Shown: in pieces, positions 27,757 through 34,174 of the stretch
Layout: every line of letters begins with the position of its first letter
Numbering within the stretch: position 1 is the first letter of the stretch
Origin: Bacillus sp. FJAT-50079
GTDB taxonomy: Bacteria > Bacillota > Bacilli > Bacillales > Bacillaceae_C
Assembly (NCBI RefSeq): GCF_018343515.1
Contig: NZ_JAGYPD010000002.1
Coordinates: 124,001 to 188,000 of the forward strand
Reading direction: 5' to 3'
Length of the DNA stretch: 64,000 bases
Position numbers and translations under genes: made by a program
Notes under the pieces: generated by a model
What the model saw: the letters and a program-made list of their open reading frames with translations, nothing else
Told to the model about the DNA's origin: nothing
Databases searched by the model: none

Positions 27757-28116
27757 ATGTCTAACAAATATGTAACAAAGGTGAATAAAATTGGTCCATC
27801 AGTAGCAGATTTCCTCGGCGAGAAAATGCTAATCCTTTTTGGGGAAAACGCCCCAACTGAGTTAGCCGAATATTGCTTATTAATTGATGTGAACAATGTT
27901 GAAGGTGATATCGAAGCTGGAGACACACTTCAATTGGGGGAAAACAAATATACAATTACTGCTGTCGGCGATGCTGTCAAACAGAATTTAACATCACTTG
28001 GTCATATCACATTAAAATTTGATGGATCTCAAACACCAGAATTACCTGGAACACTTTACTTAGAAGATAGTGATATTTCTGACGTTACAACTGGTGATCT
28101 CATTCAAATCTATTAG
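27757..28116 (+). CDS. gutA: PTS glucitol/sorbitol EIIA-like subunit, phospho-His apparently absent
   Basis: A 119-residue SrlB-family EIIA: MLILFGENAPTELAEYC, ITAVGDAVKQNL, LGHITLKFDG and LPGTLYLED all match the family. At the position of the E. coli phospho-histidine (His43 in YCFIHCHGE, from memory) this protein reads YCLLIDVNNVEG, so both histidines are absent. Either the phosphorylation site differs in this clade, or the protein is a regulatory or accessory subunit. ATG 27757 has better spacing from AAGGAGAG than ATG 27754. Flanked by two long hairpins. Confidence 0.82.
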   Translation: MSNKYVTKVNKIGPSVADFLGEKMLILFGENAPTELAEYCLLIDVNNVEGDIEAGDTLQLGENKYTITAVGDAVKQNLTSLGHITLKFDGSQTPELPGTLYLEDSDISDVTTGDLIQIY

Positions 28117-28137
28117 AAATGAACAAATCAATGATCG

Positions 28138-28183
28138 GCTTAACTTTTGTTAAATCCATGAAAAGGGGTAACAAAAGTTAAGC
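28138..28183 (+). promoter_or_regulatory. Intercistronic hairpin gutA/transaldolase
   Basis: GCTTAACTTTTGTTA (28138-28152) pairs perfectly with TAACAAAAGTTAAGC (28169-28183), 16-base loop, followed by TATTATAATA. A partial terminator or processing/stability element within the operon; the -10-like TATAAT after it could also serve a secondary promoter. Confidence 0.75.
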
Positions 28184-28219
28184 TATTATAATATACCCAT
28201 TAGAAAAGGAGAGGAAGCA

Positions 28220-28903
28220 ATGCAACTCGTTATTGATTCAGCTAATATTGAAAAAATAAAGGAATTGAATGAGTATTTTCCGATTGATGGAGTAACGACA
28301 AATCCTACGATTATCGTTAAAGAAGGAAGGCCTTTCCTGCCATTATTAAAGGAAATAAGAGATGTGATTGGAGAAGAAAAAGAGCTATTTGTTCAAGCAG
28401 TAGCTGAATTAGCGGATGATATAGTTAAAGAAGCTCGTTATATGAATAAAGCAATAACTGGCAATGTGATCGTGAAAATTCCTGTAACTGCAGAAGGGAT
28501 AAAAGCGATAAAATTGTTAAAAGAGGAAGGAATTCGTACATTAGCTACGACGATCTATACACCAATGAGTGCCTATATGGCCGCAAAGGCAGGTGCTGAA
28601 TATGTTGCACCATACGTCAACCGAATTGATAATTTAACGGGGAATGGTGTAAATGTCGTATCAGAAATAACGCGGATTTTTGCCCAACATCAACTTTCTT
28701 GCAAAGTATTGGCAGCAAGCTTTAAAAATGTGCAGCAATTACATGATGTTTGTTTAGCTGGTACTCATGGGATTACAGCTGCTCCAGAATTAATCGAGGC
28801 CATGATTGTAAATCCTTCCGTTGAGGCAAATGTGAAGCAGTTTAAAGAAGATTGGATCAACCAATATGGGAAAGAAAGCGATACTCTTATTTCCACATTG
28901 TAA
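28220..28903 (+). CDS. Transaldolase-like fructose-6-phosphate aldolase (TalC/Fsa type)
   Basis: A 227-residue short transaldolase-family protein. Schiff-base Lys86 in VIVKIPVT, GVTTNPTI near residue 24-31, and SFKNVQQ near the end define the family. The short TalC/Fsa forms cleave or transfer dihydroxyacetone units; fructose 6-phosphate is the product of sorbitol 6-phosphate oxidation by the upstream dehydrogenase. Good GGAGAGG site. Placed last but one in the sorbitol operon. Confidence 0.88.
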   Translation: MQLVIDSANIEKIKELNEYFPIDGVTTNPTIIVKEGRPFLPLLKEIRDVIGEEKELFVQAVAELADDIVKEARYMNKAITGNVIVKIPVTAEGIKAIKLLKEEGIRTLATTIYTPMSAYMAAKAGAEYVAPYVNRIDNLTGNGVNVVSEITRIFAQHQLSCKVLAASFKNVQQLHDVCLAGTHGITAAPELIEAMIVNPSVEANVKQFKEDWINQYGKESDTLISTL

Positions 28904-28936
28904 TAGATCAAGAAAATAAAAGTAGAAGGTGATTAA

Positions 28937-29605
28937 ATGGTAAAGGCAATCGTTTTTGATTTTGATGGACTTATCATCGATACAGAGTATGCACTTTATA
29001 AAGCATTTTGTCATTTATTACAGATAGATGATCAGGATCTTCCAATTAAAGAGTATGCTTCATTTATCGGAACGGACTCCGTAGCTCTTTATGATTATAT
29101 TTGTGAAAAATCGAATGGAACGTTGTCACTGGAAGAAATAAAGGAACAATCCTCGATCCTACATAAGGAAAATCTAAAATTGCCAATTGCACGAGATGGT
29201 GTGGAGGATTATTTAAAAGCAGCGAAAAGCAAGGGATTGAAGATAGGACTTGCATCAAGCTCGAATAGGGAATGGGTCATGTACTTCTTAAAGGAATTAA
29301 ATCTTCTCGAATATTTTGATGTAATTCAAACACAGGATGATGTAGAGAAAGTAAAACCAGATCCAGCTTTATATCAGAATGTCATCAACCATTTTGGGAT
29401 AGATCCCTCTGAAGCAATCGCATTTGAAGACTCTGCAAACGGAGCGAAGGCAGCCGTCGCGGCGGGATTAAATTGTGTCATTGTTCCGAATCAAATTACA
29501 GAGAATCTACCATTCGAGCGTTACACTATGAGATTAGCAAGTATGAAAGAAATCGAGCTTTCCGCAGTAATCGATCATGTAAAATCGATGAAAGTAAGAA
29601 ACTAA
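28937..29605 (+). CDS. HAD-superfamily sugar-phosphatase-like hydrolase
   Basis: A 222-residue subfamily IA HAD hydrolase with cap. DFDGLIIDTE holds the nucleophile and acid Asp residues, LASSSNREW is motif II, VKPDPALY motif III (Lys), and FEDSANGAKAA motif IV. Closest in type to YhcW or beta-phosphoglucomutase-like sugar phosphatases. It follows the aldolase by 33 bases and closes the operon before a terminator, so it may dephosphorylate sugar phosphates that accumulate during sorbitol use (inference). Confidence 0.82.
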   Translation: MVKAIVFDFDGLIIDTEYALYKAFCHLLQIDDQDLPIKEYASFIGTDSVALYDYICEKSNGTLSLEEIKEQSSILHKENLKLPIARDGVEDYLKAAKSKGLKIGLASSSNREWVMYFLKELNLLEYFDVIQTQDDVEKVKPDPALYQNVINHFGIDPSEAIAFEDSANGAKAAVAAGLNCVIVPNQITENLPFERYTMRLASMKEIELSAVIDHVKSMKVRN

Positions 29606-29630
29606 ACTGAGTGAAAGAATAATATAAGTT

Positions 29631-29667
29631 ACAAAAAGCTGTCTAGATTTTCTAGGCAGCTTTTTGT
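29631..29667 (+). terminator. Operon terminator
   Basis: AGCTG-t-CTAG pairs with CTAG-g-CAGCT within A- and T-rich flanks; closes the sorbitol operon. Confidence 0.8.
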
Positions 29668-30021
29668 ATAGAATTCATTTAAATTCATTTTATATTCTCC
29701 TTTGTCTTTTTATCCGTATAATGATCGTATATCCATTTTTCTGTTAATTAATTGATGTATGTTTTTAGTGATTGAAGTCAGGAAGAAATTACAGATAGCA
29801 ATAACATTTTTAGGAATAGGTTTTATTTTAGGAGTGATCGGAATATGGTAAGGCCCTATTGATTTTTAGCGCTTTTTGCTTGCGGTAAATATCCATCAAA
29901 AAGGTAGAAAATAAAAGTAGATGATGAGATTAATTAATTCAGAGCATGTAGTAAATCAAAATTCGCGGCACCATTTTAGCACTTAAAATAGCGTATTAGA
30001 ATCGTAACTAAATCAGTATTC
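29668..30021. other. Intergenic region, possible 30-codon ORF
   Basis: Contains one open frame at 29759-29851 (30 residues, one hydrophobic stretch IAITFLGIGFILGVIGIW) without a good ribosome site; could be a remnant or a small membrane peptide. Otherwise nothing seen. Confidence 0.3.
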
Positions 30022-30056
30022 AAAAACGCACAGATGATAAAAAACTGTGCGTTTTT
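30022..30056 (-). terminator. Terminator (probably for the SMR operon)
   Basis: AAAAACGCACAG pairs perfectly with CTGTGCGTTTTT; U/A-rich on both sides, bidirectional. Confidence 0.8.
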
Positions 30057-30094
30057 GCTCTTGAGAAACTAACTTTAATATATCTTTTTTCATG

Positions 30095-30172
30095 TTATTT
30101 TCCTCTTTCGAGTGGCATCCGTTTAAGAAAAGTAATGCGGTCATCAAAAAAAAGCTTTGCTATTTTCTTCAT
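30095..30172 (-). CDS. Possible 25-residue small ORF downstream of SMR genes
   Basis: ATG at 30172 preceded by GTGAGG, reads MKKIAKLFFDDRITF then LKRMPLERGK to a TAA. It lies 23 bases beyond the SMR gene stop and before the terminator. Basic and amphipathic; no family known. It may be a chance frame. Confidence 0.25.
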   Translation of the reverse strand: MKKIAKLFFDDRITFLKRMPLERGK

Positions 30173-30195
30173 GTTAATACCTCACTGAATCCTTT

Positions 30196-30531
30196 TTAAT
30201 TTTTTGCTTTTTTCACATTTGGAACATTCATCATAACGACACCAAATATAATGGATAAGATACCTAGAACAACCCCTAGATTGATTGGATCTGAAAAGAA
30301 GATAATCCCTAAAATCGCTGTTAAAGCTGTGCCAACACCTGACCAAATCGCATAAGCAATGCTTAGCGGGATAAATTCCAGTGATTTGCTCAAAAAATAA
30401 AAGGCTAAACCGTATCCTATTATTACTCCGATCGTTGGCAATATAACGGTAAATCCATTAGATAATTTTAATAACATCGTGGCGATGATTTCTGTCGTAA
30501 TCGATATGCTTAAAAATATAAATCCCTTCAT
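30196..30531 (-). CDS. SMR-family multidrug efflux subunit (2 of 2)
   Basis: A 111-residue four-span small multidrug resistance protein: MKGFIFLSISITTEIIATMLLK with the membrane-embedded Glu14 of TTEI, and YAIWSGVGTALTA (SMR signature). ATG 30531 follows AGGAGG. It pairs with the upstream gene, giving a heterodimer such as YkkCD or EbrAB in B. subtilis. The pair exports cationic drugs or guanidine-like compounds by proton exchange. Confidence 0.88.
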   Translation of the reverse strand: MKGFIFLSISITTEIIATMLLKLSNGFTVILPTIGVIIGYGLAFYFLSKSLEFIPLSIAYAIWSGVGTALTAILGIIFFSDPINLGVVLGILSIIFGVVMMNVPNVKKAKN

Positions 30532-30541
30532 TATTAACCTC

Positions 30542-30856
30542 CTACATTCCATTATTTAGGAGGACGACGCCACCGATAATAAATAAGATGCCGAGCGCTT
30601 TTTTGAAATGGATCGTCTCTTTATAAAAGATGATGCCAATAAGAGCCGTTAAAGCTGTTCCGACGCCTGCCCAAATCGCATAGGCAATGCCGAGTGGCAA
30701 TTCTTTCAAGGAAAGCGAAAGTGTATAAAAAGCAACTCCATAACCTAATGCGACACCGATTGTCGGTCCAATACGTTTAAATCCATTCGTTAATTTTAGA
30801 AGAGAACTTCCAACCACTTCTGAAATAATTGCAATAGATAGCCAAAGAAATCCCAT
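30542..30856 (-). CDS. SMR-family multidrug efflux subunit (1 of 2)
   Basis: A 104-residue four-span SMR protein: MGFLWLSIAIISEVVGSSLLK (Glu13) and YAIWAGVGTALTALIGI. The start overlaps the stop of the TetR gene, so the two are translationally coupled; 10 bases separate it from the second subunit. Sequence divergence from its partner is typical for obligate paired SMRs. Confidence 0.88.
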   Translation of the reverse strand: MGFLWLSIAIISEVVGSSLLKLTNGFKRIGPTIGVALGYGVAFYTLSLSLKELPLGIAYAIWAGVGTALTALIGIIFYKETIHFKKALGILFIIGGVVLLNNGM

Positions 30857-31401
30857 TACTGTTGCTCCACAATAAATGATTTTAAATAATTAAGCGTCTG
30901 ATCCACTTCGCTTTGAGTTGGTGCAGCCAGTTTGAATAATTGATTATAATATAAACCGTCCAATGCAAACCGCACGAAGAGCTGTTTTTGTTGATCAATT
31001 GTGTCATGATCTTGATAGGATAACAGCTGCTGATACATTTGTGACAATTGTTGTTTAAGTTCATCAGGAAGCGTCGTTTGAGCAAGCAATGCCACGTTTA
31101 CTTCCGCATTGGCTATTAAGTCCTCTTCTGTTAACTGGATAAGGGCCAGTGTATAACGGTAGGAACTTTCAGGTAACTCGGCTGCGATTTCTAAAAAGCG
31201 CTGCTGCATCTTTTCAAAAATATACGTGGTTAAGCTGTTCAACAATGCTTCTTTTGTTGGAAAATGATAAAGTAATCCACCTTTGCTCATGTTCGCCGCC
31301 TTTGCCACGGCATCTAACGTCAAAGTCTCTAATTTATCATCCATTAATAATTGCTTTGCCGTTTCTATTAATAGAACTTTTTTATTTGCTCTTTTCGTCA
31401 A
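30856..31401 (-). CDS. TetR-family repressor of SMR operon
   Basis: A 181-residue TetR-family regulator. The helix-turn-helix is LDAVAKAANMSKGGLLYHFPTKEALL (residues about 25-50); the rest is the ligand-binding domain. The start TTG 31401 (LTKRANKKV) follows AAAGGAG; longer upstream frames lack a ribosome site. A perfect inverted repeat ACCGTC-TG-GACGGT lies 21 bases upstream of the start, in operator position, so it likely represses its own operon and is relieved by a pump substrate. Confidence 0.87.
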   Translation of the reverse strand: MTKRANKKVLLIETAKQLLMDDKLETLTLDAVAKAANMSKGGLLYHFPTKEALLNSLTTYIFEKMQQRFLEIAAELPESSYRYTLALIQLTEEDLIANAEVNVALLAQTTLPDELKQQLSQMYQQLLSYQDHDTIDQQKQLFVRFALDGLYYNQLFKLAAPTQSEVDQTLNYLKSFIVEQQ

Positions 31402-31421
31402 AAGAACCACTCCTTTAACTG

Positions 31422-31435
31422 ACCGTCTGGACGGT
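31422..31435. promoter_or_regulatory. TetR operator of SMR operon
   Basis: ACCGTC TG GACGGT, a perfect 6-bp inverted repeat with a 2-bp centre, just upstream of the repressor gene. Confidence 0.7.
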
Positions 31436-31523
31436 TTTATTTTACCTTTTAAAAACATCATTGGCAAATTGTTTAGCTCTTGATTATATTGATGATATCC
31501 AGATGCGGAGAGGGACGATAAAA

Positions 31524-32063
31524 TTGAAAAATGTATTAATTAGAAGACCTAGGGTAGACGAACAAATAAAGTTACACGAGTTTTTTAGAATAGTAATAAC
31601 CGATACATTTTTAAAAGAGGGAATTGAAGATATGCTAGATGATATAGAGGAAGAAATAAAAGTTAAGAAAAACGCTCTAAAAAGGGATTTAGACAGTGAG
31701 GGGGAAGAGCGATATTTCTTAATTGCTCTAGATGGACAAAAAATAATTGGGTCGATCGAATATGGCCCGGTAAGTTCACTTATCAATCATTGTACAGACC
31801 ATGCATTAAAACAATTAAAGGAAGTCGGGACCGTATTCGTGCATCCAACCTATCAAAGGCAAGGAATTGGCAATCAATTATTAGATCGAATGTATTCAAC
31901 TTTAAAAAGGAAAGGCATAGAAGAATTCTGTTTAGATTCAGGATATAAGCATGCTCAAAAAATATGGAAAAAGAAATTTGGAGAACCAGATTATTTATTA
32001 AAAGATTATTGGGGAGAGGACTTTCACCATATGATCTGGAGAATCAAAGTTAATCACTTATAA
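31524..32063 (+). CDS. GNAT-family acetyltransferase
   Basis: A 179-residue GNAT. Acetyl-CoA loop VHPTYQRQGIGNQLL (Q/RxxGxG) near residue 115. The start TTG 31524 fits GAGAGGG; ATG 31503 is the alternative. C-terminal KDYWGEDFHHMIWR is specific to a bacillar subgroup of unknown substrate. Divergent from the TetR operon, so its promoter overlaps the same control region. Confidence 0.8.
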   Translation: MKNVLIRRPRVDEQIKLHEFFRIVITDTFLKEGIEDMLDDIEEEIKVKKNALKRDLDSEGEERYFLIALDGQKIIGSIEYGPVSSLINHCTDHALKQLKEVGTVFVHPTYQRQGIGNQLLDRMYSTLKRKGIEEFCLDSGYKHAQKIWKKKFGEPDYLLKDYWGEDFHHMIWRIKVNHL

Positions 32064-32201
32064 ATAGATAGTGGATGAAAATGAAATTTGGAAGATTAAT
32101 AAAGGATTTGCTACAAATCTAGCGAATAGGAAAGCTATCATCATTTTATTATCGTAATTTTCCGCGTGGCAAAAATGCTAATAAGCTAGGGAGGACTTCT
32201 C

Positions 32202-32750
32202 ATGATCTACGACGATCAAAATAAAACAATTACCACGAAAAGGTTAGCACTAAGACTGTTTCAAAAATTCGATGCAGCTACGATTGCTAAACTTTGCAAT
32301 AATTATGAGATTTATCGGCATACGTTGCTACTTCCTTATCCGTATACGCTCGACCATGCTTTATCGTGGATTGAACACCATTTGGACCATTTTAATACAA
32401 ACAAATCGTTTGAATTTGCGATAACAGATAAGGATAGTGGAGAATTGTATGGAGCGATTGGATTATCGAATAACCAAATGTTCCATCATGGTGAATTAGG
32501 CTACTGGATTGGTGAACCATTTTGGGGAAATGGCTATGCGACAGAGGCAGCACAGGCGTTAGTACAATTTGCTTTCGATGAAAAGCAATATCATAAAGTA
32601 TTTGCTCGTCATTTTCAATCAAATCCAGCTTCAGGAAAAGTGATGCAAAAGATAGGAATGAAACAAGAAGGGATTCTCGTTGAGCATGTGCGGAAAGAAG
32701 ATCGATACGAAGATCTCGTATGTTATGGGATTGTTAGATCAAAAAGTTAA
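32202..32750 (+). CDS. RimJ/RimL-type acetyltransferase
   Basis: A 182-residue GNAT of the RimJ/L subgroup: TKRLALRLFQ at the start, ELGYWIGEPFWGNGYATEAAQALVQFAF with the acetyl-CoA loop, and SGKVMQKIGMKQEGIL near the C-terminus. Substrate unknown (ribosomal protein N-termini or small amines in relatives). Ribosome site GGGAGG. Not clearly co-transcribed with the previous gene (138-base gap). Confidence 0.87.
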   Translation: MIYDDQNKTITTKRLALRLFQKFDAATIAKLCNNYEIYRHTLLLPYPYTLDHALSWIEHHLDHFNTNKSFEFAITDKDSGELYGAIGLSNNQMFHHGELGYWIGEPFWGNGYATEAAQALVQFAFDEKQYHKVFARHFQSNPASGKVMQKIGMKQEGILVEHVRKEDRYEDLVCYGIVRSKS

Positions 32751-32825
32751 TTGGGTGTGGTCATTGCGAAGTATTATCGAAATTAAGGAGAATTGCATAT
32801 TTAATCGATGTTTTTTTAAAAAAAG

Positions 32826-32848
32826 AACCCTTCATTCATTGAGGGGTC
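32826..32848 (-). terminator. Short terminator of DUF4177 gene
   Basis: ACCCTTC pairs with GAGGGGT (GU/GC mix) on the minus strand followed by a T-rich tract; overlaps the end of the gene. Confidence 0.45.
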
Positions 32849-33023
32849 TCTCAAAAATAATTTCAAAATAAGCAGCAGAACCATATCCTTTAATAGCTGG
32901 AGCAAAAATTTGGACGAATCTCCATCCATCTTTTGCATGTTTTTTAATGATTTCTCTATAATCCTCTGTCGGCTTATTGTTCCAAGAAGATAGTTTAATT
33001 TCTACAAATTTGTATTCATGCAT
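32832..33023 (-). CDS. DUF4177 small protein
   Basis: A 63-residue protein with the DUF4177 pattern YKFVEIKL ... [21 protein letters not shown] ... YFEIIFERP. Found singly in many Firmicutes; function unknown. Ribosome site AGGAGG precedes the ATG. Confidence 0.8.
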   Translation of the reverse strand: MHEYKFVEIKLSSWNNKPTEDYREIIKKHAKDGWRFVQIFAPAIKGYGSAAYFEIIFERPLNE

Positions 33024-33185
33024 GATTTCAACCTCCTGTCAGTTCTTCTACGAATAAAATAAGTTAAAGGTTTCAATATTTACGTAGGTTAAGATTTTCT
33101 AATTAGTACTTAAGATTATCCCAAGTATGACACGTCCTTCCCACAAAAGGTACGAAGAAATTCAGCATCTATAAAGTTATAAATT

Positions 33186-33379
33186 CGCACTGCTTGATGT
33201 TATCTTTTGGTAATGCGGCTGCTGAAGAAAATCCGTTAATTAAAAAACTTAGTTTAGGTGTTTTCTTAACAAATCATCGAACAATCGCTCTTTATAAATC
33301 GATGGGGTTCGTTGTGGAAGGGTGCAAGATTAAAAAAATTAAGTTAAACGAAAATGAATGTATTGATGATGTTTCTTAA
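33186..33379 (+). pseudogene. GNAT acetyltransferase C-terminal remnant
   Basis: Reads AAEENPLIKKLSLGVF, LTNHRTIALYKSMGFV and KLNENECIDDV, the last 55 residues of an acetyltransferase, with a frameshift at the 5' side (LLDVIF in another frame around 33197-33210). The upstream part, including the acetyl-CoA loop, is missing. Confidence 0.65.
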
Positions 33380-33490
33380 TTTGTTTAATAAAAAAGGCAG
33401 AATTAAGAAGGTGCACTGGATTTTGTTCGTATGGAGGGTAGGGAACAAAAGCTCAAGCAGCGATGGATACTATATAAAAAGGACGGAGGA

Positions 33491-33985
33491 ATGAGCTTGG
33501 CAAATTATAATGTTAGGCCAGCTAAGAATCAAGATATTGAGTTCCTTTGGGAAACGCTTTATCAAGCGATTTACGTGACCGAAGAAGAAGAACGGCCCGC
33601 ACGGGAAGTTTTAAAACAACCTGATATCGAGAAATACTTGTGTAATTGGGGAAGAAAAGGGGACATCGCTTATATTGCTACTGATGAAGGCAATACCCCG
33701 CTTGGAGCAGTCTAGGTGCGGTTATTTGATGAAACCAATAAAACCTATGGATATATTAATAAAAACATACCAGTTCTAAGTATGGCGATTTTACCAGAAT
33801 ATAGAGGGCAAGGATTAGGAACAGTTCTTCTTAATGAAATGATTGACAAAGCCAAGCAATCTGATTATATTTCATTATCATTAAGTGTAGACCCTAAAAA
33901 TCCTGCGCTTCGCTTATATGAAAGGGATGGATTTGTGAAAGTTGGTGTAAATGGAACATCATGGGATATGGTCAAAAAGTTGTAA
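33491..33985 (+). pseudogene. GNAT acetyltransferase with in-frame amber codon
   Basis: One continuous frame encodes a normal 164-residue GNAT (NYNVRPAKNQDIEFLWETL ... ILPEYRGQGLGTVLLNEM ... LRLYERDGFVKVG), but TAG at 33713-33715 splits it after NTPLGAV; the next residues are VRLFDETNK. A TGG to TAG change would explain it. ATG 33491 follows GGAGGA. A GTG follows the stop, so re-initiation could give a C-terminal part holding the acetyl-CoA loop, but not a full protein. Confidence 0.75.
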
Positions 33986-34174
33986 TAGAATTGCTTTGTA
34001 TAGGTTTTTTTAACGATCGTATTCATGCCTATATGTATTGAACCAATAAGGTAAGTGTGGTAAATTAGTATAGAAACCCAAAATCTTTATTTTAAAAAAT
34101 AATTATCCTTATTTTAATTTTACATCAAAATCTTCTGGGTGTCAACTCTAATTTTAAAGGAGTGCAATAATAAT

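Noticed and set aside
29668-30195. Guanidine or other riboswitch near the SMR genes
   Set aside because: The region is downstream of the SMR genes, and no conserved aptamer pattern was seen upstream of the TetR gene either.
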